Part shown: piece by piece, positions 25,551 to 37,716 of the stretch
How positions within the stretch are numbered: the stretch's first letter is position 1
How the letters are laid out: each line of letters starts with the position of its first letter
NCBI RefSeq assembly: GCF_001540865.1
Contig: NC_033622.1
Location: 7,700,584 to 7,764,583 of the forward strand
DNA length: 64,000 bases
Source of the DNA: Ananas comosus
Lineage: Eukaryota; Streptophyta; Magnoliopsida; Poales; Bromeliaceae
Direction of reading: 5' to 3'
Notes under the pieces: generated by a model
What the model was told of the DNA's origin: nothing
The model's input: only the letters and a program-made list of their open reading frames with translations
The model's database searches: none
Program-made: the position numbers and the translations under genes

Positions 25551-26890
25551 TTGCAATACAAACGATCGTGTCAATTCTTGTTGTGAGTTTGCATCTTCTT
25601 TGATTCAACAAGAGAGTTGGATTGTACGCTATCACGCTATGTCGTTCGTCGTTGTATTCCTCCTCACTTTCACCATTGTTGCTCGGAAGGAATTATGCGA
25701 AGATAGAGAAACTAATTGGAATTAGTAGCCAAAGAGGTATAACACACACACATTCGACGTGGAGTATTAGCAATGAAGGCAATTTGTCATTTGCTTTTCT
25801 TCGTCACTTGACGCAGTGATCTCATCTTGATGGTTGAATCATCCCACGTCTGTTTGCTGTGCAATAGCCTTTTGTCTATACGCTTCGTTTGAAGGACAAA
25901 TCCGGTCGCGATGATCGGCCGATTAGCCTTTCACGTTGAAAGCATTGGATTCTCGCCTTCAACATACATCATTTTGTCTTTGAGAATTTGCGACGGTTTT
26001 TATCTTAGAGCTTTGGAAGATGTAAAGATGATTTAGAAAAGATTGTTGCTTAGATGATGAAGTCTTGTCAATCTATTCTCCATTGTTTCCGGAAATTTTC
26101 GAACGAAAGCTTTCTTGCGTGAGGGAGCCGCTAATTGATGTTCAAAAATCCGCAATTGATATATCATCGTCGGGGAACTCGAGGCTTCGTCCCTTTTTTG
26201 TAGAGTTTCAATGCAACCCTGGTTGCTTTTAGAGAAAGAATTGAGGAAGAAGATTATTAGTAGGAAAAAGTCATTTTCATTACGTTTTCAAAGCTCATAC
26301 AATTCTTCTACTTTTCATCTCGATCAGGGATGGCATTAAAGCGTTTCGATTGGGCTGTTATACTTTATGCCCGAAAACGTTCCGGAGAGGTTGCGAGGCA
26401 TTTTTCTAACAACTTTGAATCCGCCCGAGATTTTCTCTTCCAAGGTTGAGCCACATGTTGTTCACAACATCTTGTAGACGTGTATAGTACTCGTAAAGGT
26501 CTTCATTTTCGTCCATAGAAATTGAATCAAACTTGTTAGTTAGCATTTTTGCAATTTTGGACCTTTACTAAGCTGTTGTTCCTTCATGCGTAACCTATTT
26601 AGGAGTTATCCAAATTTCTACTTATCTCCGTTTCGATTGCGAAACTCGAGTAAACTCGTTGTGTGATCAAGCGTGAATAAAGCCATTTAATTACCTTTAC
26701 CATTAACCGAAGATTGACTCGGTTTTCATGCTGTTATTCCATTTTGTTCGTGGTTTAGGGACGGTCTCACCATCGACTAACTTCGGTAGGATGTTTCCAT
26801 CCGAATTCAATAGCTTTCCATACCCGCCTTGCTCAACAACGCGATTGTGATTAGAATAGCTCTCATGGCTGACTTGATCAATAGGCATAA
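25551..26890 (-). pseudogene. Copia-type Gag, frame-broken
   Basis: Minus-strand translation gives MLTNKFDSISMDENEDLYEY followed by YTRLQDVVNNMW and, after a frameshift, NLGE-like residues. This is the helix pattern of plant Copia Gag (UBN2-type) proteins. The N-terminal frame at 26703-26888 begins MPIDQVSHESY. Further down, SEEEYNDERHSV (about 25640) is acidic, like the linker before the zinc knuckle in these Gags. A zinc knuckle was not identified. The start lies about 90 bases after the primer site, as expected for gag. At least two frameshifts are needed to read through. Confidence 0.5.
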
Positions 26891-26971
26891 TTTCGTACCC
26901 GGTCGAAGAGCGGAGGATCGATTAAATGTTACCACCTATCGGCCATTAGATAATTAATTTATCTAGATCCC

Positions 26972-26983
26972 GCTCTGATACCA
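26972..26983 (-). other. Primer binding site, tRNA-Met
   Basis: TGGTATCAGAGC on the minus strand, a perfect match to the 3' end of plant initiator tRNA-Met as used by most plant LTR elements. It lies one base from the LTR edge. Confidence 0.85.
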
Positions 26984-26984
26984 A

Positions 26985-28276
26985 TGAAAGTTTTGAGGAG
27001 CCCAAGGAGTCTATCTAGATTGTATCTATCACCTTAGAGGGGTGAATAGAATCTCGTGAACGGCCCAAAAACCACCAAATCTCGATTGCAATAAGAATAA
27101 AATGCGTAAGCACACCGAGATTTTAGTGGGATACTCCACTTGGAGAAAAACCCACGGGACCAACACCGCGAAAAATAATTCACTAAGAGAAAAGATTTTA
27201 CATAGGTGTAACAGACTTCCACGGACTCTAGCTCTCTTAACCTCCTAGAATCTTCGCGTACCCTGCCGGGTTGTCCACGCCCTCACGTCCGAATCCACGT
27301 AACGCTTCCACTTCGAATCCTGACGAGCATTCGAATCACGCCGAATACCACTGACGCCACTCGAATCCACAGATGCCCAATGCCGAATACACGAGACCGC
27401 CGTCAAATACGCGAATCACGACGCCACCATGAAGAATATCATGAATATGGTGCATCTTCGCTTCGGATGTTGTAAGAAAAGCAAGGATGAACTCCAAGCC
27501 AAAGCGGCAGATAAATGCGACATATTATTTTTCAGAATGTTAATATCTCGATTTTGGATCTTTAAAAAAAAAAAAAAAAAAAAAACGGAGGCTTTTTGTA
27601 GAAAATTAGGTTTTTGATCAAATTCCGCAGCCCATAGGGTTCTCAAATAGTGTATTTTCGTGATGCCTGGATCAATTAGAGAAGCCCAATAGCTTATTAT
27701 AGATTTAGAATCAAGTTGGTCGAATTAGAAAGTTTATTTCCAAAAAACAACACCTTGTTCCGGGAACAAAGGAATGTTGTCCAGGGTTACACCATGACGG
27801 AAGGATTTTCTCGAACAGTTCCTGGTACCCTGCGATAGGCTGTTGCTTGTTCCGGACAGGGATTGTACCGGTATCAGCGTGTGAAGCTGGATTGTCCGGA
27901 ACACACCATTCAAACTTCGCGCAAACGTGGATGCGCTGTACCCATGGACAGAAAAGCCTCTGTACCGCGTACTAGCAATGGCAATTTTCGGCTGAAAATG
28001 CATTGTTTTGGATTTTACAACTCTTAGAAACTTTTAATGTCAATTACAACTTGAAAGACATGATTTCTAAGATCTATAATTAAGTATGAATCACGCATAA
28101 ACAAAGATTATAAAGCTTACCAACGCATCGTTGACTTCAAGTTTTTGGCGGTGTTTTGCGTCCTTTTCCGATTCTTCGAAGTCTTGGATTCTTCGATCTT
28201 TCAATATTCCGGCTCCGAACTTCTTCAGCGACTCCGACTCGACCACGAAATCTTGGCCACACATAGGAGCCTAACA
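26985..28276 (-). mobile_element. 5' LTR (B) of the Copia-type element
   Basis: Element-orientation start TGTTAGGCTCC, end AAACTTTCA. It differs from LTR A by many scattered one-base indels as well as substitutions. That may be real age, low-quality sequence, or both. Confidence 0.8.
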
Positions 28277-28719
28277 GCTCGAGGCCGGGCGGCGACCGGC
28301 GGTGGGAGACTTCGACCGGAGGTCGGACGATGCCAGCTACGGACCCAGAGGCACTGCAGCCTCCGGCCGGCTCTATACCGAGTGGGAAATAGAGAAGAGG
28401 ATGGATAAGAAGATGGGATGGTGGCCTCGGGGCGGCGGCGGGGCTCATCCGGCTGGCGGCCGGGGGCGTGCGTGGTAGGGCGCGGCCGGAAGACACAGGA
28501 TGAAAGGTAGCCAGGGGGCGATGTAGAGGTAAAGCTGAGGGAAGACTGCGCCTAGCGGTGTAGGGTCATAGGGACGATCAAAACCCTAGGAGCTATATTA
28601 ATATACTCCAAGCTGCCAAATGCGGCAAAAAAAGCCCATACAGACACTATAATTTCTATCCGAGTTCCCTCCAGTACGCTAAAACGCGCAAGTGAACGCC
28701 CCTTCACGTGACGACTCAG
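28277..28719 (-). other. Right target copy (GCTCG) and GC-rich part of the interrupted solo LTR
   Basis: Continues the outer LTR after the Copia-type insertion; no gene. It stops at the gap. Confidence 0.5.
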
Positions 28720-28744
28720 NNNNNNNNNNNNNNNNNNNNNNNNN
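28720..28744. other. Assembly gap of 25 Ns
   Basis: Exactly 25 Ns, which looks like a placeholder rather than a measured size. The sequence to the right repeats the left junction of the Copia-type element. Confidence 0.95.
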
Positions 28745-29265
28745 ACCGGAGCAAGCTTGCTTCCGGGCCGGATTCCGGCGCATGGCGGCATGCACGGCGG
28801 CCAGGACGGGTGCGGGGAGGTGAGGAGTAACCGTGCTCACCTCGATTGACGGCGGGGTGCGCCGGCGGGTCGGGAAGCAAGCTCAGCCCGCACGATGCTC
28901 CGGCTCGGTTCCACGGGCAATGGCGGCCACGGCGGCGCCGAGAGAGCTCCGGACGGCGGAGGAAGGTTGCAGGAGGCCGGAGGGTGCCAGGAGTGCGGCC
29001 TCGAGCGGCGCGGGCGGGGAGAAGCCGCGGGCTTGCTCGGACGAGCGGGTTTGGGCGGCGCGGCTGCGAGACCGGCGGCGGCGGCGGCGCGTCGGCGGCG
29101 CGGGCGACGGCGGAAGGGGCGCCCGGGCACGGGGATGTCGGCGGAGTGGTTTCCAGGCGGCGACCGGTCGCGCCTGCGCGGCAGCTAATGCAACCCAGCT
29201 CGGCCTGAGCTCGGCCTGGGCTGCTGCAGGCGGCTGGAGCGGCTGCGGCGCGCTCCGGCGGCTCG
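28745..29265. other. GC-rich LTR flank ending in a repeat of the insertion junction
   Basis: Positions 29175-29265 match 19865-19953, the bases left of the Copia-type LTR including the GCTCG target site. The frames of 90-150 residues here are overlapping GC-rich artefacts rich in Arg, Ala and Gly. No gene is supported. Confidence 0.55.
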
Positions 29266-30461
29266 TGAAAGTTTGAGGAGCCCAAGGATCTATCTAGATT
29301 GTATCTATCACTAGAGGGGGGGTGAATAGGTGAACGGCCAAAAACCACAAATCTCGATGCAATAAAAATAAATGCGTAAGCACACCGAGATTTACGTGGG
29401 AAACTCCACTTGGAGAAAAACCCACGGACCCAACACGCGAAAAAACAATTCACTAAGAGAAAAATTACAAGTGATTACCGACTCCACGGACTCTACCTCT
29501 CTTAACCTCCTATGAATCTTCGCGCTACCCTCGGGTTGTCCACGCCCTCACGTCCGAATCCACGAACGCTTCCACTTCGAATCCACGAAGCTTCAATCAC
29601 GCCGAATCACGACGCCACTCGAATCCACGGAGCCACGATCCGAATCCAGGAACCGCCGTCAAATACGCCGAATCCACGACGCCACCATGAAGAATATCAT
29701 GAATATGGTGATCCTTCGCCTTGGAGTGTTGTAAAACTAAGGAATAAGACTCCAAGCAAAGCGGAGATCAAATCGACATATTAATTTCAACTATTTAATA
29801 TCTCGATTTGATCTAAAAGAGCTTTTTGTAGAAAATAGGTTTTTTGATCAAATCCGAGCCTCTAGGGTTTTCAAATATGTATTTTCGTGATGCTTGATCA
29901 ATTAGAGAAGCCAATAAGCTTATTTATAGACTTTAGAATCAATTGGAGTCGAATTAGAAAGTTTATTTCAAAAACCGCACCTTGTACCGGAACAAGGAAT
30001 GTTGTCCGGGCTACACCATGACGGAAGATTTTTCTGCGAAGTTCCTGTACCCTGGATAGGCGTTGCTTGTTCCGGAACAGGGCTTGTACCGGTACAGCGT
30101 GAAGCTTGTACCGAAACAACCATCAACTTCTGCGCAAACGTTGATGGCTGTACCCTGGACAGAAAAGCCTTGTACCGGTACAGCATGCAATTTCGCTGAA
30201 AATGCATTGTTTGGATTTTACAAACTCTTAGAAACTTTCTAATCAATTACAACTTGAAAAATCATGATTCTAAGATCTATAATTAGTATGAATCACCATA
30301 AACGGATTTAAAACTTACCAACGCATCGTGATTCAAGTTTTGCGTGTTTTGGTCCTTTCCGATTCTTCGAAGTCTTGGATTCTTCGATCTTCAATATTCC
30401 TCTCCGAACTTCTTCAAGACTCGACTCGACCACGAAACTTGCCAACACATAGGACCTAACA
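29266..30461 (-). mobile_element. Copia-type LTR copy C (duplicate of LTR A)
   Basis: Same ends (minus-strand TGTTAGGTCC and AAACTTTCA) and the same GTACCGGTAC sites as LTR A. Differences are mostly one-base indels. It is preceded by the same GCTCG and the same host flank as LTR A, which two independent insertions would not share. Confidence 0.8.
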
Positions 30462-32396
30462 ATCTCCCCCTTTGGCAATTTGTGACAAAACACACAAAAA
30501 CTCACAAATTACAATTCTAAGAAAAACGAAGTTCAATGTCATCACCAAAACATCGAACCCTCGCGTGTAATCCAAATACAATTTGAAAATCAAAACTTAC
30601 ATCAAACTCCTAAAACAGACTCTTGACTTAGACGCAATAGGAGTCTTGAAGTCTTGATTTCCTGCAAAATACATTCAAAAATGATTAACCTTAAATTTTA
30701 TACCTTCTCCCCCTTTGTTCTTCACAGTCTCGAACACAATCTCCCCCTTTGTTCTTGAACTCATCAACTTCTGCTTAGTTCATTGCCCTTTCATCCATGC
30801 TCTCCCCTTCATCTATGCTCTCCCCCTTTTGTCAAAAATTGCAAAAAAAGCAAATAGAAAGAGAAAACAGACTAGAAAAACATAAGAGATAGTCATCATA
30901 GGTACAGGCCTAAACAAAAGTAAAAACATACTACAGAAAGATAAGCAAGCAAATCTAAAACATCGTCCTAGAAAGTAAGCATAATAAAGTAAAAGACGAA
31001 GCCGAGGAAGATATCACTCCGTGTCCTCATCATCATCACCAGCACCAGCCTCAGAACTCAGCCTCAGGAGCCTCACCAGATGGTGGAATGAGTGGATGTC
31101 GTGAGATGACGCTGATACGAAGTAGAAGATGGAGTAGGTTCCCAAATATCATCATGTCTACACCCCTCTTATCTCAATCTCTCTTGATACTTAACTCAAA
31201 CTTCTTGAAACCGGACTCAACTTTCCTTCCAATATTGTTACCTTCTTCTAACCTTTTCCAATCTTTCTTAACTGATTCCAATGTCGTCGCTTCCCCGAAC
31301 TAGATGAAGTATCATAACTTTCTCAAGATGTAGGCGGAGGAGCAAAACTAGAAGCTGTCTCGGTGAGGGTGCTGGGCTAGATGCTTCAGGAGGTGGCCTT
31401 TGGTCTGATGGAATGTCTGAGAGTGCTAACCGACTTAGCCCAAGTCACTGAATCAATAGGCCCAAGCAACATCGTACTTATCACAAGATGTATCCACTCC
31501 ATTGGCTTGAAGAATCCTCGTAATTAGAAAGGGAATGGTAGTAGATCCGCTCGAGTTGCACCCTAATTACGTGATCATCCTTTGCCAGATCAGAAATGGA
31601 ATGTTGATATTCAACCCTCGAGCTTGCTCGGGATGACCAAGTAGATATAGCAAACTAGTCTCTCCCAACGGATGCTCTTTGCTGCGATAGTTGGTTGAAC
31701 ATTGTAGCTCATAACCAAGGATAGCAGGTGATACTCAGGTAATAAGTCCTTGGATTCAATGTAACCATGAGTCATGACACACCGGCTTTGCATATAGCTC
31801 CAAGAACAGTATCCAGGTGAGTTGATGCTGGAATCCTCTGATGTATAGAGAAGACCTGAATATCCACATGCATCCCCAAGATCTCTCCAATATCATAGGG
31901 GGTAACCGAAAATCTCCTCTGACGCACAACAGTCTCGAAGATAAAAGTGCAGTTTCATCATCTTCAGCAAGCACCTTTCCATTCATATGAAATTCTCTAA
32001 TAAGTTCACACAGAAAGGAGCCTTCGCAGGGACATCGTCCAACAGGCTCAATAGGCCGCACGTGTAGTAGTTGTCCAAAATCAGGAAAACTCCCGAATCA
32101 GATCATGGAAGTTCACGAAGCTTCGCACTATGCATGACTTTGATCAAACAACCCTCGCCGTGCTGGAGGAACCTCTGCACTTGTTTTGAACGTCCCTCAC
32201 GAGTACGAGAACACCTCCGCGAGATGATTCACCAGCTAAACTTTGCCTTTGTCAAGTTGCGCCAATAGTTCTTCAGATTCTTCAGAGGAGCTCTCCTGAT
32301 AATCCGATCAGACCCGGACGCTTCTTCTGTGGTACCGTGTCCTTTTAGAAACACCATGACGGACCCGCACCACTTGCCACAGGCTTCGTTCTCCGC
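30462..32396 (-). mobile_element. Duplicate of the 3' interior of the Copia-type element
   Basis: Repeats 21166-23130 nearly base for base, including the polypurine tract and the uncharacterised ORF remnant (31611-32061, minus). Similarity stops near 32396, where outer solo LTR sequence resumes without any LTR end. That abrupt change supports a chimeric join. Confidence 0.7.
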
Positions 32397-33634
32397 ACCA
32401 CCCACCCATATCTCTCTCTTTACGTGCGATCCCTCGCGAAACGGTACATAAAATATCGCGACTTTTGCGAAAATACCGTTTTGTCATCACCGACCTCTTC
32501 TCGATCAACGTGTGATCTCCGCAGATCCGTCCGTCAGATTTGCAAACGGATTGCACCAGTGCGATCAGCACCTCGGAGACAACAAAGCTACGATTTCGTT
32601 TCACCTCGATCGACCACGGATTCACGACAAAATCCAACCTTCCTTTCAACAGAAGAAAACACACCTAAATACATATAGAATATGTATTTTTGGATTTTCT
32701 CGAAATCCGTGCGTCAAACTCAAAATCCGTCAGCGCCCTTAGTTCCAGAACAGCTGAACCGGTCGAAACGAGCTATTGGACTGCTATGAACAGAGTCCGG
32801 TACGAGCCAGAAGCCAACTTCCCACCATGGCTTCTCCGGAAAATCGAGTTACTATCACTTTAAGTGAAACTTGGAAATCGCGTAGAATTTCCGTTTTAAC
32901 TCGTTTTCGCCCGAAACTTGACGAGTGCTTTTGTAATTAAATTACACACAAAAACATCGTCAACTGAGAGTTTAGCTACACTGCAAAAATCTCAGTCCTT
33001 ACAAACCCTCTTAGAAATTCTTTTAGGGTGCTAGGAGCTTAGTGGACAACTTTGTTAGAAGGAACAAAAGGGTTCGAAGAGCATCCGATAGATTTGACCT
33101 TACCGAAATGGGTGAACTCCCCTTATGTCTTCCTTATGTTTTTAAGACATAATTAGATACTTATGCATACTCAATATGACATGTTAGAATTTATGAAAAC
33201 ATAATACATACATGTTATGTGTAGTGAAATTCATGCTCTATGTAGTAGAGGCACATATGTGGACTTGGTCATAAAATGACACTTCATGATGATCTCACCT
33301 ATTATGTAATAATAGAGAGCATGTTAGATATTACATGTTATGTGTAGGATATTTATACTCTATGTAGTAGAGGTATATAAATTGGACTTGCATTTTAAAT
33401 GACATGTAGGTGTATTGCCTATTATGTAATAATAGAGAGCATGTTAGAGATAAACAAGGGTTTGATCTTGTTAAACTTGCATGAATTGTGAAATGAAAGA
33501 GACTAAGCAATTAGTTGCATGTTAAGGTATACTTGTGGTAGCTAGACAAGGAAAATAATAATATTGTGATATAAGTGCATGTTAGGATCAACATGAAACT
33601 AAGTTTGATAAATCTAATCTAGTTGAACAACTAG

Positions 33635-36102
33635 TGTAACACACTGGATCTGTGCAAATTGCGAGGTTCGAGTGTTTGATTTGAGTTCCGAGCTTTTCCA
33701 CACCTTGTGGAGGGTCGTAGATGGTGTTCCGACCCGTAGTTCGAAATTCTGGATTTTTGGCTGAGTCCTGAGAGTTTCACTCTCGGGGACCGATCCCTGG
33801 TAGGAGAGACCGGTCCCCCTGAGGCAACCGGTCCTCGGGGTCAGAGAGACCGGTTCCCGAGCGCGTGTTTGCGGGAGGGTCCTAAGGGACCGGTCCCTGG
33901 TGGGAGAGACCGGTCCCTTTGCCCGAAAACTGCCCAGTCCAGGCAGTGCAATGGTTGATTAGTTGAGGGGCTTTTCTGGATTTTGTTACATTAGAGGGCC
34001 TATATGACCTTTCCACTCCCTCTCTCCCTCATTTCTCTCCCTCACACTCTCTCTTACACTCTAGAAAGAGAAGAAGAAGGAGAAGGAAGGAGGAGAAGAA
34101 GGAGGAAAGGAAGGAGAGCAAGCTTGGAGGACTTTGGACATCTTCCTTTCCCTCTTTTCTCACCATTAGAGGCTTGGAGCTTGTTGTTGGAGCTTTGTGG
34201 AGGAAGGACTTTCAACCCTTGAGCACTTTGAGCTTGGTTTGGAGCTTCTCTTGAGGTTGGTAGCATGTATTCCTCATTTGATGCATGTTTTTCTAAATTT
34301 TGCTAGATGAAATCCTAGAATTGAGATTTAGGGTTGATTTTGGGCATTTTGGATTTAGAGCTTTTGGAGCTTGATCTCTTGGATTAGAACCTTCCTCTAG
34401 GTTGGATTGGAAGGGTTCTAGCTCTCTTTTAGAGCTTGTGAGGATTTTTACTCTATAGGTGAGCTTTTAGCCCCTTTGCCTTAGATGCTTTATGATTGAT
34501 CATAGGGTTGTTTGTAACGTATGGGTATCTCTTCTCTTGTGACCTTTAGGATACTAAGAGAATTGTGGACAACTCCGTTCGGCGAAACAAAGGAGTTATA
34601 GCGAAGCTTCGGTGTGTTTGACCTCGCCAAAAATGAGAAAATCTCATTTTTGCCGATTTGAGTATCGTAAAATAGAAATTTATGCATTTTTATATTAGAT
34701 ATATTATTTATGAATTTTAGAATGCTTAAAATGCTTATATTGTATACAATGCATTTTTGGACCTCTATGTAGTAGAGGGCTTGTATGTGAGGTTTATGCT
34801 TGAGAATTAGCATTCGCATTTGGGACTTGGAATCATATTTCATATAGTGAAAATGACATTGTAATATGCCTTTGGACTTAGGAGAATTCATTAAGCCATA
34901 AAGTGGCTTGGGACTTAAACATCATGTGAATTAGTGAGCTAATGTCATAAAGCGACAGTGAGCTTGGGTCATATATGAACCTAGTGGATAATGCCATAAA
35001 GAGGCATGGGAATTGGAACATGCTTCGATATAGCAATGTTATAGTGTCATGAAGAGGAACTAGACTTGTGAATGTTGGGTCTTCACCTTGTGATATAGAA
35101 CTAGACCGTTGGGTTACTAGTGGCTATTACCATATTCGAGACATGATGATTGGATACTTGAGATGGTGACTATGCTTGCTTGCCATTTGTGCTTATTCGC
35201 ACATGCTTGTGAGGGTCGCTCCCTACAAGCCAGCACTCCGGAGTTGGCCTACGCGACTTATGTTTGTTCGTGCGGTATAGGAATGTTGTCCTCTCTAGGA
35301 ATGAGAGCTAGAACATTCCCACTCATTTCTAGAGTGGGAATGTTGGAGCTACCACCGACACTTAGGTGGCACAAGATGGACTACATTTATGTAGGTTCTT
35401 AGACAAGATTGAGCAATGATGACATTAAACCGGGATATGACAAGGTAGGCTAAGTAGTTGGATGACTTGGACATGCTTTTAGCATACTATTGGACATTTG
35501 GGTGGATAGAATATCGGATAGCATTACAACTTATTGTTATCATGTTACTTATGGCATAGTAATTTAGCATACAATGCATGCTTTCATATTAGCAGTTTAT
35601 CTTGTTACTTATCTCTCTTACCTGACTCTTTTGGGCCTAGTGGTGCGTTGTGCTGAGGTTAGTAATTGCCCACTGGGAACTATAAATTATAGTTCTCACG
35701 CCCCCTGTTTCTGGTTTTCTTTTCAGAGCCTTCCACACCGGGCGAGGCTAGGGATCGCGGAAAGGGCATCGCCTCGAGCTAGCCCTTTGGTGAGGGACGT
35801 ATCGATAGGTGGTCTACCTCTCATCGGTTTTATTTTTGGAGCGGTTGAGAGTTGTACCATGTATAAAGACCACCCATTTTGTATTTTCAGACAGATGTTT
35901 GTACTTTATATTTTTATTAGTGGACTGGTTTACTGTTCTCTACTTGTTGTTAGTATGTAGCTGCTAGTTGCTCTGATATCTATAGTTGTTTTACTTTTCC
36001 TTGCTTTCATACTTCTATTGTTGTAGACCCCTTATATGTGCAGGCATATGGAGGGTCTCAGCACGCACTGGGCGGGCCTATGCCGGGTCCCGGGCCGTGA
36101 CA
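33635..36102 (+). mobile_element. Solo LTR, Tekay/Del type, forward, nested in family I LTR
   Basis: Starts TGTAACACACTGGATC and ends GGGCCGTGACA, with the 5-bp duplication ACTAG at 33630-33634 and 36103-36107. It is the same subfamily as the LTRs of the element at 48827-61284. It has an ACCGGTCCC array at 33790-33925, a TATA-like CCTATATGACC near 33999 and a GAA-rich tract at 34060-34130. A donor TAG|GTGAG at 34459 and an acceptor TTTTCAG at 35726 delimit a possible intron. CATAAAG-loop hairpins lie at 34893-35007, the CTTGT stem-loop at 35206-35229 and the GAACTATAA hairpin at 35677-35695. Confidence 0.9.
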
Positions 36103-37716
36103 ACTAGTTTATAACATTGTGATACTGCATTCGATCTAGGGATCGATAGTTGCCTTCTATGTATGGGACATGTGAGTTGAGATTTGAATGCCCTTGGGCG
36201 AATGATAAGAAGGAAAAATGCATGTAAAAATTAATTGGTGGAACTTACTTGCATGATGATAATTCTATTTCATATAGTAGGGACTTGGTAGAAAAGTATA
36301 TGCATGGATGCATCATGGGCATTGTAAATATTTTGTAATACCTATGCATATGGCATAAGGTAGTGATTCCCTTAGCTATAGTGGAATAGTATAAGTGTGA
36401 ACTCTCATTTGAGACTTGAATAATAGTGAACTATCCTAGATAGGATGATGACAAGTGTTATGTGCTTATGAACTAATGACTTATACTTGACATAGTAAAC
36501 TTGAACGTCATGTAGTGACATTGGAACTAGTAAATAACTACACTTTGACAATGTGACACTATATTGGACCTTTGGGTCATTGGTACTATTTCCATGTTTT
36601 AGACATGATGACCGAGAGCTGGATACTATTGATCATGTTTGTTTGCTATTGTGCTCATTCGCACATTCTTGTGAGGGTCGCTCCCCACAAACCGGTACTC
36701 CGAAGATAGCCTACGCGACACAAGCTCGCCCGTGCGGGATTGGGCTCTGAAATGGGATGCCGTGGGGGAGGCTCATTCCTAGAGTGGGAATGTTGACTAC
36801 TACGGGGCCATTTTAGGCACGGCGCAAGCCGGACTACACATGTGTAGATGCATGACGAGAATTGAACTATGATACCTAAAGTGTAATGTGGAAACTACTA
36901 CTAGATGGTGCATATTAGTTGGACTAGTGGACATGCATGATAGTGCATATTGTGGACCTTATGTTAGTCATCCATAGCATTGACACTCTAGTGGTAGTAT
37001 ATTTACATCTATGTTGATGAGTATAGATGCATGAATAGAATAGCAATGAAAAGCATAATTCACTCTTTGTAGCATTATGGACATAATGAATATGCATGTA
37101 AATTAACATTAGCATATAATCGAACATATGAGATTAGAACATCCTGTACATGATAGTTAATCCTTTAGTAGAGGCATGACTATGATTAAACTTGTTTAAT
37201 TTACTTGCTTTTTATATATGTTGTTTACTTACCCCTTATTAGCATGCCTCAGTTGACCTAGTGCTGTATTTCGCCACTCTCAGTGGCTTACCCACTGGGA
37301 ACTATTGTTTAATAGTTCTCACCCCCATTTGTTGATGGTTTTTGTTTCAAACCCTTCCGCGGCGGGAAAGGTTAGGAATCGTGGCAAGGGGTTAGCGACT
37401 AGCTAGAGCCCCTACAGAGATATTTAAAGGGACCCAATGTCATATTTCTTTTTGTATTTTGTGAAAAGATGTATTATGTATTTGATTTAGAAATGTTGTT
37501 AGACTTTTGGATTTATATTTATGCATTTTGTATATCTTGTGGATCTCTTTGTGATAGAACATTAGTGATTTTATATTACTCGCTCTGATAGCCTTGTTAG
37601 GACTTGATCTTGTTCATTCTTGTGTTAACAAACGCCTTGTGTGCATCATGGTTGGTTGGTGTACACGGCGGGTCTGTGCACGCGTTGGGCGACTTCCGCT
37701 GGGCCGGGGCATGACA

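Larger units (their letters stand above)
19954..28276 (-). mobile_element. Copia-type LTR retrotransposon with gag but no visible pol
   Basis: Two LTRs (26985-28276 as 5', 19954-21165 as 3', minus strand) flank a 5.8-kb interior. The tRNA-Met primer site is at 26972-26983, one base from the 5' LTR. A polypurine tract, AAAGGGGGAGAT on the minus strand (21166-21177), abuts the 3' LTR. The 5-bp duplication GCTCG (19949-19953 and 28277-28281) frames it. The interior shows a broken Copia-like Gag near 26350-26890 and an unrelated ORF remnant near the 3' LTR. I could not find protease, integrase or RT motifs. That fits a non-autonomous gag-only (TR-GAG-like) element, although dense single-base indels could hide a pol. 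Confidence 0.75.
17109..33003 (-). mobile_element. Reverse solo LTR (Ty3), interrupted by a Copia-type element
   Basis: Begins TGTCACGCCCCGGGGCCG and ends CAGTCCTTACA, with the 5-bp duplication AACCC at 17104-17108 and 33004-33008. Its own sequence is 17109-19953 plus 28282-28719 and, beyond the gap, about 32397-33003, roughly 3.9 kb. It retains the LTR-type block CAGTGGGTACGACAGAGCC near 17941. The frame at 18630-19196 has no family signature. The intervening sequence is a Copia-type insertion plus a duplicated, probably misassembled, stretch. Confidence 0.75.
16083..37716 (+). mobile_element. Family I solo LTR, split into three segments by nested LTRs
   Basis: Segments are 16083-17108, 33009-33629 and 36108-37716, about 3.2 kb when summed. 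It starts TGTAGCACCC and ends GGGGCATGACA. The identical 5-bp duplications TAAAG at 16078-16082 and 37717-37721 prove one insertion. The interior matches 1-2953 segment by segment. It sits in the RT of an older Ty3 element and was later hit by 17109-33003 (TSD AACCC) and 33635-36102 (TSD ACTAG). It has a GTACCGGTAC array at 16255-16500, ATGTAGT-loop hairpins at 33234 and 33356, and the CTTGT stem-loop at 36668-36691. Confidence 0.88.

Noticed and set aside
25294..25725. 143-residue plus-strand frame
   Set aside because: Antisense to the Copia-type Gag region, whose minus-strand reading explains the sequence better.
28716..29453. 245-residue GC-rich frame spanning the N gap
   Set aside because: It crosses the 25-N gap and a duplicated junction, with four other frames open over the same GC-rich DNA; not coding.
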